A stretch of 64,000 nucleotides of DNA from Streptomyces sp. 11x1 (GCF_032598905.1 NZ_CP122458.1:7093001-7157000); one strand, 5' to 3'. Positions 25,901 to 35,444 are shown, counted from the stretch's first letter. Notes: generated by a model from the sequence alone, not told the origin. A program made the numbers and translations.

Positions 25901-27951
25901 GCGGGGCGCACGGACGCCGGCACGCGGCGGGCGGCGGCGCTCACCGGTCCCACCGGTCCCACCGGAACGGCCGAAACGGTGGACCCGGGTTACCCGGATA
26001 CGTACCCGACCCGCCCCCGTACGCCCCGGACTTCCCGGAGCGGACCGCCACCGAGACCCTGGGTCGGGAGCATCCGGGTCGGGAGGATCCGGGCCGGGAG
26101 GATGCGGGTCGTCGGGTCGATGCGGGCCGGGACGACCCGGATCCGGACGGTCCGCCCTCCGGGCCCAAGCGCTCCCGCGCCGGAGCCTCCGCCGGGCGCA
26201 TCGACTTCGGTACGGAGATCACCGCGTCCCTCGTCGTCTTCCTGGTCGCGCTGCCGCTCTGCATCGGAGTGGCCGTGGCCTCCGGCGTACCGGCCGAACT
26301 GGGCATCATCTCGGGGGTGATCGGCGGTCTGGTGGTCGGCGCGGTGAGGGGCAGCACCCTCCAGGTCAGCGGCCCGGCGGCCGGGCTCGCGGCGCTCGTC
26401 GCGGAGACGGCCATGGAGTTCGGCGTCGCGATGCTCGGCGTGATCGTCCTCTTCTCCGGCATCCTCCAGATCGTGCTGGGCCTGGTGAAACTGGGCCGGA
26501 TGTTCCAGGCGATCTCCATCGCCGTCGTGCAGGGCATGCTCGCCGGCATCGGACTGCCGCTGATGTTCAGCCAGCTGTACCCCATGTCCGACTCCAAGGC
26601 GCCGGGCACCCCCTTGGACAACATGGCGGGCGTCCCCGGACTGATCGCCGACACCGTGACGAACCCGCAGACGCTGATCGCGGCCGGACTCGGGATCGTC
26701 ACGATCGTGCTGAGCTTCGTGTGGAAGCAGGTGCCGGGGCCGGTCAGGAAGATCCCGGCCGCGCTCGTGGCCGTCGGGATCGGTATCGCGGTCGCCTCGT
26801 TGCCGGGCGTCGAGGTGAAGACGCTCCAGGTCGGCAATCTGCTGGCGTCCGTGGACGTGCCGGGGCCGGAACAGTTGTCCGGGCTGGCCAGTGCCGGGGT
26901 CATCACGGCGATCCTCACCTTCACCGTGATCGCGTCGGCGGAGAGTCTGTTCACCGCCGCCGCCGTGGACCGGATGCACGACGGTCCGCGCACCCGGTAC
27001 AACACCGAGCTCATCGCCCAGGGCGCGGGCAACACCGTCGCCGGCATCCTCGGCGCGCTGCCCATCACGGCGGTCGTCGCGCGCAGCTCGGCGAACGTGC
27101 AGGCCGGCGCCAAGACCCGTCTCTCCCGTACGCTGCACGGCCTCTGGCTGCTCGCCTTCGCGCTGCTGCTGCCGCAGGTGCTGGCGCTGATCCCGATCTC
27201 GGTGCTGGCGGGTGTCCTCGTGCACAGCGGGTGGAAGCTGTTCGCGCCGGAGCAGTTCCCGAAGATGTGGCGGCAGGACCGGGGCGAGTTCGCGGTGATG
27301 ACGCTGACCACGCTGGTCATCACGGCGACCGCGCTGCTCGAAGGGGTGCTCTTCGGGCTTGCCGCGGGGGTGGTGCTGGCCGCGCTGCGGATGTCGCAGA
27401 CCGTCATCCGGCAGCACATCGAGGACGACACGGCGAAGGTCGTCATGGCGGGCAACGCGACGTTCCTGCGGCTGCCGAAGCTGATCGACGCGCTGGAGGG
27501 CGCGGCCGCCTCCGGCAAGCCGCGCATCCGGCTGGACCTGCTCGGGGTGACCCACCTCGACCATGCCTGCCGCAGCCAGATCGAGGAGTTCGTGGCGCAG
27601 CAGCGGGGGGCGGGGCTGCGGGTGGAACTGCTGATGCCGGACCTCACGAAGTCGCCTGCGGCGGCCGAGCCGAAGGGGGCGGTGGCGGAGGAGCCGGCGT
27701 TCACGGGGGCGGCGGAGCCGGAGCGGGAGCCGGAGCCGGTGTCGACGCAGGTGTGGGACTACGCGACGGTCGGTACGGCGGCGGTGGGTGGCACCGGGCG
27801 GCCGATGCCGACCGGGGCCGGGGCCGGCGCCCGGGCCGGGGGTGGGCCGGGGCCCGACGCCGAGTGGTTCTATCTCGACACCCGGCCGATGCCGGGGGTG
27901 TCGGAGGAGCGGCCGTCGTTGTTGCGCCGGGGGCGCGATTGGGGGGAGTGA
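25897..27951 (+). CDS. SulP-family anion (probable bicarbonate) transporter
   Basis: The 684-residue membrane protein has about 12 helices starting at residue 108 (FGTEITASLVVFLVALPLC). It has the SulP core VSGPAAGLAALV and a C-terminal STAS-like domain (about 520-585). An N-terminal tail of about 100 residues carries GRE-x2-PGRED repeats, and the C-terminal 90 residues are low complexity. Overlap with carbonic anhydrase suggests bicarbonate rather than sulphate as substrate; this is inference. Such pairs raise cytoplasmic bicarbonate for carboxylases. Confidence 0.9.
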   Translation: MSGAHGRRHAAGGGAHRSHRSHRNGRNGGPGLPGYVPDPPPYAPDFPERTATETLGREHPGREDPGREDAGRRVDAGRDDPDPDGPPSGPKRSRAGASAGRIDFGTEITASLVVFLVALPLCIGVAVASGVPAELGIISGVIGGLVVGAVRGSTLQVSGPAAGLAALVAETAMEFGVAMLGVIVLFSGILQIVLGLVKLGRMFQAISIAVVQGMLAGIGLPLMFSQLYPMSDSKAPGTPLDNMAGVPGLIADTVTNPQTLIAAGLGIVTIVLSFVWKQVPGPVRKIPAALVAVGIGIAVASLPGVEVKTLQVGNLLASVDVPGPEQLSGLASAGVITAILTFTVIASAESLFTAAAVDRMHDGPRTRYNTELIAQGAGNTVAGILGALPITAVVARSSANVQAGAKTRLSRTLHGLWLLAFALLLPQVLALIPISVLAGVLVHSGWKLFAPEQFPKMWRQDRGEFAVMTLTTLVITATALLEGVLFGLAAGVVLAALRMSQTVIRQHIEDDTAKVVMAGNATFLRLPKLIDALEGAAASGKPRIRLDLLGVTHLDHACRSQIEEFVAQQRGAGLRVELLMPDLTKSPAAAEPKGAVAEEPAFTGAAEPEREPEPVSTQVWDYATVGTAAVGGTGRPMPTGAGAGARAGGGPGPDAEWFYLDTRPMPGVSEERPSLLRRGRDWGE

Positions 27952-27998
27952 GGGGAGAGGGCGCCTGGGGTGCGGGTGCGGGTCCGGTGGGGGCGGGC

Positions 27999-28159
27999 CG
28001 CGCAGTTCCCCGCGCCCCTGAAAGGCGAAGCCGGGGCTGCGCCCGGCTTCGCCTTTCGTCCCGGCCCGCGGCCCTCAGGGCGGTGGGCTCCCTGGCCCGC
28101 AGGGCCCGGGCTTTCGGGGGCGCGGGGCGCGGGCTTTCGGGGGCGCGGGGAACTGCGCG
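27999..28159. repeat. Dispersed inverted-repeat element, copy C (long loop)
   Basis: The left arm 27999-28019 and right arm 28139-28159 are perfect matches to copy A. The 119-bp loop contains its own smaller hairpin (GAAGCCGGGGCTGCGCCCGGCTTC, 20-bp core near 28026-28050) and a partial duplication of CTTTCGGGGGCGCGGGG. It fills the gap between SulP and SDR genes. Confidence 0.85.
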
Positions 28160-28254
28160 CCCCGCCTCACCGGACCGCGGTCGCCACACCTCCCGCAACA
28201 CCCCCACCCGGTCTACGCTGGAAACCGCCCAGGAGCCCTCGGGAAGGCGGCGTC

Positions 28255-29187
28255 ATGACCAGCTGGAGCGTGCGTGACATGCCCGATCAGCGTGGCCGTT
28301 CCGCCGTCGTCACCGGTGCCAACAGCGGTATCGGATACGCCGCCGCCAGGGAGCTCGCCCGCCGCGGCGCGCATGTCGTCCTCGCCTGTCGCAGCGCGGA
28401 GCGCGGCGCCGTCGCCCTGGAGCGGATGAGCTCCGAAGTGCCGGACGGCAGCGTCGAGTTGATGCGGCTCGACCTCGGCGACCTCGGCTCCGTGCGGGAG
28501 TTCGCGGAAGCCTACGCGCAGGCGAGCGACCGACTGGATCTGCTCGTCAACAACGCGGGTGTGATGGCCGTGGCGCGGAGCCGTACGGCCGATGGCTTCG
28601 AGACGCAGTTCGGGACCAACCACCTCGGTCACTTCGCCCTCACCGGCCTGCTCCTGCCGACCCTCCTCGCCACGCCGGGCGCCCGTGTCGTGACCGTCTC
28701 CAGCATGATGCACCTACGGGCGAACATCGACATCGACGACCTCAACAGCGAGCGTAAGTACGGGCGTTGGCTCGCCTATGGCCGCTCCAAGACCGCCAAC
28801 CTGCTGTTCACCCACGAGCTGGCCCGGCGCCTGGCGGCCGGCGGCTCGGAGGTCGTCGCCGCGGCCGCGCACCCCGGTTACGCGTCGACCAACCTCCAGA
28901 CGGCCGGCCCCAGCGCCGAGGGCCGCAAGGGTGTCGAACGCTTCATGCGGGTCGGCAACCGCTTCTTCGCCCAGTCGGCCGAAGACGGCGCCCTGTCCAC
29001 CCTCTACGCCGCGACCGCCCCCGCCGTGCGCCCCGACTCCTTCATCGGTCCGTCGTTCGCCATGTGGCGCGGCGCCCCGTCCCCGTCCTCGCGGGCCCCC
29101 TGGACCGTGGACGACCGGGCGAGCGAACGCCTCTGGACCGCCTCCGAACACCTCACCGACGTCACGTACGACGAGCTGAAGACCTGA
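28255..29187 (+). CDS. Short-chain dehydrogenase/reductase (retinol-dehydrogenase-like)
   Basis: The 310-residue classical SDR has the cofactor motif TGANSGIG, NNAG (LLVNNAGVMA), a serine in VVTVSSMMH and the catalytic YGRSK. The extended C-terminus (FMRVGNRFFAQSAEDGALSTLYAAT) resembles WWOX/RDH-like members. It uses NAD(P) to oxidise or reduce a hydroxy/keto group; the substrate is unknown. The ATG at 28255 follows GGAAGG at 28241-28246. It stands alone after the repeat element. Confidence 0.9.
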   Translation: MTSWSVRDMPDQRGRSAVVTGANSGIGYAAARELARRGAHVVLACRSAERGAVALERMSSEVPDGSVELMRLDLGDLGSVREFAEAYAQASDRLDLLVNNAGVMAVARSRTADGFETQFGTNHLGHFALTGLLLPTLLATPGARVVTVSSMMHLRANIDIDDLNSERKYGRWLAYGRSKTANLLFTHELARRLAAGGSEVVAAAAHPGYASTNLQTAGPSAEGRKGVERFMRVGNRFFAQSAEDGALSTLYAATAPAVRPDSFIGPSFAMWRGAPSPSSRAPWTVDDRASERLWTASEHLTDVTYDELKT

Positions 29188-29387
29188 CTGCCGCCACGGC
29201 CGCCCCCCCGCTGTACCCAGCCCCGGCCCAGCGGGGCGGCGCACAGGGCCGCGCCGAGGGCGCCCGCCAGGTGGGGCCGGCGTTCCGTGCGACGACGCGC
29301 GCGGCGCGCGGGCGTCCGTACCCTCGTACGGTCGTCCGCGCGCCACGCGCCGATGCCAGGTCGGACGGGCGACCCGCCCGTGGGGTG

Positions 29388-29738
29388 CTACGCGGCCCGC
29401 ACCTCGTACGCCGTGATCCGTACGGCCTCGTCGTCCAGGCACTGCCCGGTCTCCAGGTCGAAGCGCTGCTTCAGGAGCGGGGAGGCCACGAAGGGGCGGC
29501 CCCGGTGGCTGCCGGTGAGGCCCCGGGAGAGGACGGCGGCGCCGCCGAAGGGGTCGCGGTTGTCGATGGCGTACAGCTTGCCCGCGCGGTCGAGGAACAG
29601 CGCGGCCTGGTTGCCGTCGGGGAGCAGGGCGGCCACACCGCGGCCCGGGATCAGCAGGGCCAGGTCGCAGACCGTGAACCAGCCGTCTGCCAGCCGCAGT
29701 TGGACCTTGACGTCGATCTTCTCGGGGGCGAGGGTCAT
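29388..29738 (-). CDS. nirD: Nitrite reductase small subunit NirD
   Basis: The 116-residue protein is a Rieske-like fold lacking the cluster ligands, as in NirD. WFTVCDLALLIPGRGVAALL, LYAIDNRDPFGGAAVLSRG and RFDLETGQCLDD are diagnostic. It is the partner of NirB in NADH-dependent nitrite reduction to ammonium in the cytosol. Its ATG overlaps the nirB stop (ATGA at 29735-29738), so translation is coupled. The 200-bp gap beyond its stop has only a short CCGTAC/GTACGG stem. Confidence 0.95.
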   Translation of the reverse strand: MTLAPEKIDVKVQLRLADGWFTVCDLALLIPGRGVAALLPDGNQAALFLDRAGKLYAIDNRDPFGGAAVLSRGLTGSHRGRPFVASPLLKQRFDLETGQCLDDEAVRITAYEVRAA

Positions 29739-32335
29739 CGGGCGCTTCCTTCCAGGACATCGGCGGGCCGCAGGCCGATGGACAGCAGGGGCAGGTCGGG
29801 CTTGATCTGGTCGCGCTCGGGGACGAAGCCGACGACCGGGTCCGGGGTGTCCGGGGCGTTGACGAAGGACACGAACCGGGCGAGCTTCTCGGGGTCGTTG
29901 ATGGTGGCGGCCCACTCGTCGGCGTAGTGCGAGACGTGGTCCGCCATCAGGGACTCCAGCTCCTCGCAGATGCCGAGGGAGTCCTCCACGACCACGTCCC
30001 GGACGTGGTCCAGGCCGCCGGGGATCCGCTCCAGCCACGTCGAGGTGCGCTCCAGGCGGTCGGCGGTGCGGATGTAGAACATCAGGAACCGGTCGATCAG
30101 CCTGATCAGTTCGGCATCGGAGAGATCCTGGGCCAGCAGGTCCGCGTGGCGCGGGGTGGCGCCGCCGTTGCCGCCGACGTAGAGGTTCCAGCCGTTCGAC
30201 GTCGCGATGACGCCGAAGTCCTTCGACTGAGCCTCCGCGCACTCGCGGGCACAGCCCGAGACCGCCGACTTCAGCTTGTGGGGGGACCTGAGTCCCCGGT
30301 AGCGCAGCTCCAGGTCGATCGCCATGCGGACCGAGTCCTGGACGCCGTAGCGGCACCACGTCTGGCCGACGCAGGACTTCACCGTGCGCAGCGACTTGCC
30401 GTAGGCGTGGCCCGACTCGAAGCCGGCGTCCACCAAACGGGTCCAGATGACGGGCAGTTGCTCGACGCGGGCGCCGAACATGTCGATCCGCTGACCTCCC
30501 GTGATCTTCGTGTAGAGACCGAAGTCGCGGGCGATCTCACCGATCACGATCAGGCCCTCGGGGGTGATCTCACCGCCGGGGATGCGCGGGACGACCGAGT
30601 ACGAGCCGTTCTTCTGCAGGTTGGCCAGGAAGTGGTCGTTGCTGTCCTGGAGCGCGGCCTGCTCACCGTCCAGGACGTAGCCGCTGGCGCCGATGGTCGG
30701 GGCGAGTGAGGCGATGATCGAGCCGACGGCCGGCTTGCAGATCTCGCAGCCGTCGCCGCCCCTGGCCTCGTCGCGGCCGTACCGGTCCAGCAGATCCTGG
30801 TAGGTGTTGATGCGCAGGGCGAGGACGATCTCGTACAGCTCCTCGCGGGTCTGCGAGAAGCAGCCGCACAGGCCCTTGTCGACGACGACGCCACTGGCCT
30901 CCAGCTCGGCGGTGACGAGCTGGCCGAGGACCTTGACGCAACTGCCGCAGCCCGTACCGGCCTTGGTGCACTTCTTGACCTCGGGGACGGTCGTGCACCG
31001 GTGGTCGGTGACCGCGCCCCGGATCGCGCCCTTGGACACGTTGTGGCAGGAGCAGATGATCGCGTCGTCCGGCAGCGCGGACGGGCCGAGCTGGGCGCCG
31101 CCGCCGGAACCCGCCGGGAGGACCAGCGACTCGGGCGAGACCGGCGGGACGGATCCGGTGAAGGCCTTCAGCGTGCCGTACGCCTCCGCGTCACCGACCA
31201 GGATGCCGCCGAGCAACTCGCCGTCCCGGCCGATGACCAGCTTCTTGTAGATGCCGGAGCGGGAGTCGGAGTACACGACGTCCAGGCAGTCGGCGGTCGC
31301 GCCGTGCGCGTCACCGAAGGAGGCCACGTCGACGCCGAGGAGCTTCAGCTTGGTGGACAGGTCGGCGCCGGTGAAGGCGGCCTCGTCGGCGGCGATGGTC
31401 GCGGCGGCCGTCTCGGCCTGCTCGTAACCGGGGCCCACCAGGCCGTACACCCGCCCGTCGGAGGCCAGCGCGCACTCGCCGATCGCGAACACGTGCGGGT
31501 CGTTCACGGTCCGGCACTGCTCGTCGACGGTGATGCCGCCGCGCTCGCCGACCGTCAGACCGCAGTCCCGGGCCAGCTGGTCGCGGGGGCGGACACCGGC
31601 GGAGAACACCACCAGGTCGGTGGCGAGTTCGGAGCCGTCGGACAGCTTCATGCCCGTGACCGCGCCGGAATCGTCGACGACGATCTCCTGCGTGCCCACA
31701 CCGGTGTGAACCGACAGACCCATGTCCTGGATGGTGCGCAGCAGCGCGGCGCCACCGCCGTCGTCCACCTGCACCGGCATCAGCCGGGGCGCGAACTCCA
31801 CGATGTGCGAGGTGAGTCCGAGACCCTTCAGCGCACCGGCCGCCTCCAGCCCGAGCAGACCACCGCCGACCACGGCACCGGTCTCGGCCGTCTTCGCGTA
31901 CTCCTCGATCGCGAGCAGGTCCTCGATCGTGCGGTAGACGAAGCAGCCCGTGGCGTCCTTGCCCGGGACCGGCGGCACGAACGGGAACGAACCGGTGGCG
32001 AGTACCAGGATGTCGTACTCGAAGACCTGCCCGGAGCGTGCGGTGACCTTCTTCGCCTCACGGTCGATCGTCTCGGCCGGGTCGCCGACGAGCAGCTCGA
32101 TGCCGTGCGTCTCGATGAACTCCATGTCGGTCATCGACAGGTCCTCGGGCGTCTTGCCCGCGAAGTACGAGGTGAGCGCCACCCGGTCGTACGCCGGGCG
32201 CGGCTCCTCGCAGAGCACGACCACGCGGTGCGTGGCGGTCAGGCCGCGCTCGGCGAGCGCTTCGAGGAAGCGCTGGCCGACCATGCCGTGGCCGACGAGC
32301 ACGATCGTGGGGGTGGCCCCCAGGGTGGCGGACAT
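29735..32335 (-). CDS. nirB: Nitrite reductase large subunit NirB
   Basis: The 866-residue enzyme has an N-terminal FAD/NAD domain (VLVGHGMVGQRFLEAL; FAIGECALASDG), and BFD-like [2Fe-2S] segments (ICSCHNVSKGAIRGAV; TGCGSCVKVLGQ; GCEICKPAVGS). These are followed by the sirohaem/[4Fe-4S] domain with cysteines in SCVGQTWCRYG and SGCARECAEAQ. It transfers six electrons from NADH to nitrite. It sits directly between nirD and a flavoprotein gene in one operon, with a sirohydrochlorin chelatase gene 18 kb away. Confidence 0.96.
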   Translation of the reverse strand: MSATLGATPTIVLVGHGMVGQRFLEALAERGLTATHRVVVLCEEPRPAYDRVALTSYFAGKTPEDLSMTDMEFIETHGIELLVGDPAETIDREAKKVTARSGQVFEYDILVLATGSFPFVPPVPGKDATGCFVYRTIEDLLAIEEYAKTAETGAVVGGGLLGLEAAGALKGLGLTSHIVEFAPRLMPVQVDDGGGAALLRTIQDMGLSVHTGVGTQEIVVDDSGAVTGMKLSDGSELATDLVVFSAGVRPRDQLARDCGLTVGERGGITVDEQCRTVNDPHVFAIGECALASDGRVYGLVGPGYEQAETAAATIAADEAAFTGADLSTKLKLLGVDVASFGDAHGATADCLDVVYSDSRSGIYKKLVIGRDGELLGGILVGDAEAYGTLKAFTGSVPPVSPESLVLPAGSGGGAQLGPSALPDDAIICSCHNVSKGAIRGAVTDHRCTTVPEVKKCTKAGTGCGSCVKVLGQLVTAELEASGVVVDKGLCGCFSQTREELYEIVLALRINTYQDLLDRYGRDEARGGDGCEICKPAVGSIIASLAPTIGASGYVLDGEQAALQDSNDHFLANLQKNGSYSVVPRIPGGEITPEGLIVIGEIARDFGLYTKITGGQRIDMFGARVEQLPVIWTRLVDAGFESGHAYGKSLRTVKSCVGQTWCRYGVQDSVRMAIDLELRYRGLRSPHKLKSAVSGCARECAEAQSKDFGVIATSNGWNLYVGGNGGATPRHADLLAQDLSDAELIRLIDRFLMFYIRTADRLERTSTWLERIPGGLDHVRDVVVEDSLGICEELESLMADHVSHYADEWAATINDPEKLARFVSFVNAPDTPDPVVGFVPERDQIKPDLPLLSIGLRPADVLEGSAR

Positions 32336-33562
32336 TCAGGAGCCTCCATCGTTGGTGAGCAGGTGGAGCAGGGGAGCGCCGTCTCCGGGGAGCGGCTCCG
32401 CTCCCTCCCAGGCGCGGGCGAGCGCGCCCACGGTGCCGAGTTCGCCGACGAGCACTCCACCGACCAGGCGGTCGTCGCGGACGACGACCTTGCGGTACGT
32501 GCCGCGTGTGGCGTCGGCCAGCTGGATCACGTCGTCACCGGGCAGGGGCTCGGGCTCGCCGAACGCGGCGAGGTCGAGGAAGTCCGCTCCGGCGAGCGTC
32601 AGCCGGGTCAGGGCGCGGGTGCCGGTGTACCGGGCGGCCGGGGAACCGGCGTTCCCCGCGAGCAACTCGGCCAGGACATCGGCCTGTTCGAGCGCCGGGG
32701 TGGCGAGCCCGTACACCGTGCCCTCGAACTGGGCGCAGTCGCCGATGGCATGGATGCGAGGGTCGGAGCTGCGCAGCTCCTCGTCGACGATGACGCCCTT
32801 GTGCACCGCGAGCCCCGCCTCCTGGGCGAGTCCCACTCGGGGGTGGACCCCGCAGGCGATGACCACGAGGTCCGCGTCGAGGGCGTATCCGTCGGCCATC
32901 GAGACCGACCGTACGGTCCCGCCGACGCTGCGCACGGCGCGTACGCGCGTCTCGGTGTGCACCTCGACACCGAGGTCGGTGAGGTGTCGGCGGACCAACT
33001 TCGATGCGGACGGGTCGAGCTGACGCTCCATCAGGCGCTCGCCCTGCTGGGCGAGAACCACCTGCGCGCCGCGCAGGGCGAGCGCGCGGGAGGCGGAGAC
33101 CCCGAGGAGCCCGCCTCCGATGACGACGGCGCGCACACCCGGCCGGACCGCCTTCGAAAGCCCCAGACAGTCGTCCATGGTCCGGAAGGCGTGCACCCCG
33201 TCGGGGAACTCGTGGCGCTCCGGGTCCCAGAGGCCGCGCAGCGGCGGCAGCACCGGGTTGGAACCGGTCGCGAGGACCAGCCTGTCGTACGCGATCTCCG
33301 CACCGTCCGCGAGATGTACGGCTCGCATCTCGCGGTCGATACGGACCACCCGGCCGCGCGTCAGCTCGGCGGGGGCGGGCAACGCGATGACCTCGGGCGC
33401 GTACCGTCCGGCCAGCACCTCGGCGAGCAGCACCCGGTTGTAGGGTGTGTGCTCCTCCTCGCCCACCAGCGTGGCGGGCATGCCGAGCTCTCCCAGCCGC
33501 CGGGCGAGACGTACACCCGCGAGGCCGGAGCCGATCACCACCACACGCTCGTTCGAGGTCAT
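32336..33562 (-). CDS. FAD-dependent pyridine nucleotide oxidoreductase of the nir operon
   Basis: The 408-residue flavoprotein has two Rossmann motifs (VVVIGSGLAGVRLARRLGE and RAVVIGGGLLGVSASRAL) and the FAD motif IHAIGDCAQFEG. It resembles the N-terminal half of NirB and NasB/NasC electron-transfer subunits, so it probably passes electrons from NAD(P)H to nitrate reductase NasA. Its stop codon directly abuts the nirB ATG with no gap. The ATG at 33562 is supported by alignment of its promoter with that of nasA. Confidence 0.85.
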   Translation of the reverse strand: MTSNERVVVIGSGLAGVRLARRLGELGMPATLVGEEEHTPYNRVLLAEVLAGRYAPEVIALPAPAELTRGRVVRIDREMRAVHLADGAEIAYDRLVLATGSNPVLPPLRGLWDPERHEFPDGVHAFRTMDDCLGLSKAVRPGVRAVVIGGGLLGVSASRALALRGAQVVLAQQGERLMERQLDPSASKLVRRHLTDLGVEVHTETRVRAVRSVGGTVRSVSMADGYALDADLVVIACGVHPRVGLAQEAGLAVHKGVIVDEELRSSDPRIHAIGDCAQFEGTVYGLATPALEQADVLAELLAGNAGSPAARYTGTRALTRLTLAGADFLDLAAFGEPEPLPGDDVIQLADATRGTYRKVVVRDDRLVGGVLVGELGTVGALARAWEGAEPLPGDGAPLLHLLTNDGGS

Positions 33563-33585
33563 GTCCTTGAGCGTGCGGTGCCGGT

Positions 33586-33623
33586 GTTACCCGACCGCAT
33601 CGCATCTGTTTCCCATGAGGAAC
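33586..33623 (-). promoter_or_regulatory. GlnR-like operator of the nir operon
   Basis: Reading leftward, GTTCC-N6-GAAAC-N6-GATGC-N6-GTAAC has the 11-bp phasing of the GlnR consensus gTnAC-N6-GaAAC repeated twice; the third box is poor. GTAACAC-N6-CGCACGCT-N7-ATG follows and is matched by the nasA promoter. CACGCT lies at about -13 to -8 from the ATG, suggesting a leaderless, activator-dependent promoter. Confidence 0.7.
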
Positions 33624-33671
33624 GCTGCCCTCCCCATGGCCCCGAGCGGTGTGTGAGGGGTTTCCGAAAGG

Positions 33672-33720
33672 CCCGGGTGGGGTGTGAGGACACCCGGGAT
33701 CACCGCGCTGACCTGGTGAT
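33672..33720. repeat. Adjacent hairpin and dyad in the nir/permease gap
   Basis: CCCGGGTG (33672-33679) pairs with CACCCGGG (33691-33698), and next to it ATCACC (33699-33704) faces GGTGAT (33715-33720). They lie between the GlnR-like site and the permease promoter; role unknown. Confidence 0.5.
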
Positions 33721-33790
33721 ACGAGGGTCGTGCGGGCGTATACGGGAGGACGGGCCGGGGCGCGGGCCGGCGCGGACGCCCCGGGCCGCG

Positions 33791-33834
33791 GTGCCGTAGG
33801 TCACGTCGGGCGGTGTCGTAGGTCACGTGGCGCG
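33791..33834. promoter_or_regulatory. Tandem 22-bp repeats carrying GTAGGTCACGT
   Basis: Two consecutive 22-bp units (33791-33812, 33813-33834) match at 19 positions and each contains CGTAGGTCACGT. The two-turn spacing is typical of a regulator binding the same face of DNA. The site lies 100 bp upstream of the TauE-like gene. Confidence 0.55.
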
Positions 33835-33933
33835 GGGTCGAGGGGGCGCGGCGAAACAATCCAGGGAACCCGACCTCAGAAGATCCTCAGGTCGATGGAC
33901 GACACACCCATCCTGCCGCATAGGGTCCCGATC

Positions 33934-34719
33934 ATGCCTGACATATCGCTGACCACGGTCGTCGTCCTGTGCGTGGCCGCCCTCGCGGCCGGCTGGATCG
34001 ACGCCGTGGTCGGTGGCGGCGGTCTCCTGCTCCTCCCCGCCCTTCTCCTCGGCCTGCCGAACGGCGCCTCGGCCGCGCAGTACGCGCTGGGCACCAACAA
34101 GGCCGTCGCCATCGTCGGGACCACGGGCGCCGCGCTGACGTACGCCCGGCGCACCCCCGTGGACGTGAAGACCGCCGTACGCATCGGCCTCGCGGCGCTC
34201 GCGGGCTCGACGGCCGGCGCCTTCGTGGCCGCCGGCATGAGCACCGACGTCCTGAAGCCCGTCGTCATGGTGGTCCTGCTCGCCGTGGGCGCCTTCGTGA
34301 TCCTGCGCCCCTCCTTCGGCACGGCCCCCGGCACCGGCCCGGTCTCCGCGCGCCGCGTCCTCGCCGCGATCGGCCTCGCGGGTGTCGGCATCGGTTTCTA
34401 CGACGGCCTCGTCGGCCCCGGCACCGGCACGTTCCTGGTCCTCGCCCTGACCGCCGTCCTCCACCTCGACCTGGTCAGCGCCTCCGCCACCGCCAAGATC
34501 GTCAACTGCTGTACCAACGCGGGTGCCCTCGCCACCTTCGCCTGGAAGGGCACGGTGTACTGGCAACTGGCGGCCCTGATGGCGGTCTTCAACCTCGTCG
34601 GCGGGACCGTGGGCGCCCACACCGCCCTGAAGAGGGGCAGCGGTTTCGTCCGTGTCGTCCTGCTGACGGTCGTGTTCACCCTGGTGGCGAAGATGGGGTA
34701 CGAGCAGTGGGTGGCGTGA
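33934..34719 (+). CDS. TauE/SafE family membrane permease
   Basis: The 261-residue protein has about eight hydrophobic helices and the family signature AAGWIDAVVGGGGLLLLPALL, repeated in degenerate form in the second half as GFYDGLVGPGTGTFLVLAL. This two-fold pattern is typical of TauE/SafE (DUF81) anion or sulphur-compound exporters. It is divergent from the nir operon, so a role with nitrite, sulphite or a related anion is possible but unproved. ATG 33895 is an alternative start 13 codons upstream. Confidence 0.88.
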   Translation: MPDISLTTVVVLCVAALAAGWIDAVVGGGGLLLLPALLLGLPNGASAAQYALGTNKAVAIVGTTGAALTYARRTPVDVKTAVRIGLAALAGSTAGAFVAAGMSTDVLKPVVMVVLLAVGAFVILRPSFGTAPGTGPVSARRVLAAIGLAGVGIGFYDGLVGPGTGTFLVLALTAVLHLDLVSASATAKIVNCCTNAGALATFAWKGTVYWQLAALMAVFNLVGGTVGAHTALKRGSGFVRVVLLTVVFTLVAKMGYEQWVA

Positions 34720-34751
34720 CAGGCCGACGCGCAGGGGGCGGGCGCCGGTGA

Positions 34752-35444
34752 TCAGTCGGCGCGGTTGCTGTCGCGGCTGCCGGTGAGGGAGGCGACGCGG
34801 CTGCCGGTGAGGTGGGCGAAGACGACCACGTTCCCCCGGTAGCCGGTCGCCCGTGAGTATCCGCCGCCGCAGGTGATGACCCGCAGCTCGGGCCTCGGCG
34901 CGGCCCCGTACACCTTCTCGTCGGGGAAGTCGCGCGCGTCGTACACCTCCACGGCGTCCACCGTGAACAGGGCGGTCCCGCCGTCCCACCGGTCCACCTC
35001 GATGGTGGCGCCCCGCCGCAGCGCGCCGAGGCGGTAGAACACGGCGGCCCCGTCGGCGTTGTCCACGTGCCCGGCGACGATCGCGGTGCCGCGCTCACCC
35101 GGTGTCGTACCGGCCTCGTACCAGCCCGCCAGGTTCTTCCTCTCGGCGGGCGGGACGTCGAGGCTGCCGGTCGGCGTCAGGCCGAGCCCCATGAGCGGCG
35201 CGTCGACGCGGAGGGAGGGGACGCGGATCCGGACGGGCGGGGAGGCCGGCAGCGCGGCGGCCGCGGACCCGTCGTCCCCCCACCCGCTCGACGTGCCCGA
35301 CGAACCGCTCGACCGGCTGTGGGCCTGCGCGGCCGACGGCTGCGGCGGCGCGTGCGACGCGGTCCCGCTGCGCAGCAACCACGCGCCCGAACAGAGGGCC
35401 ACCACGGTGACCCCGGCTATGACGGCATTGGCGAGCCGACGCAC
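34752..35444 (-). CDS. Class F sortase
   Basis: The 230-residue protein has an N-terminal signal anchor (ANAVIAGVTVVALCSGAWLL), a Ser/Gly-rich linker and a sortase beta-barrel (about 70-215). The catalytic His is in AIVAGHVDN and the Cys in LRVITCGGGY, with an Arg in the following RATGYRGN. Class F sortases of actinobacteria act at the outer membrane face and cut sorting motifs. The gene upstream encodes a secreted protein with a C-terminal anchor, probably its partner. A repeated TGSR (AHLTGSRVASLTGSRDSN) ends the protein. Confidence 0.9.
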   Translation of the reverse strand: MRRLANAVIAGVTVVALCSGAWLLRSGTASHAPPQPSAAQAHSRSSGSSGTSSGWGDDGSAAAALPASPPVRIRVPSLRVDAPLMGLGLTPTGSLDVPPAERKNLAGWYEAGTTPGERGTAIVAGHVDNADGAAVFYRLGALRRGATIEVDRWDGGTALFTVDAVEVYDARDFPDEKVYGAAPRPELRVITCGGGYSRATGYRGNVVVFAHLTGSRVASLTGSRDSNRAD

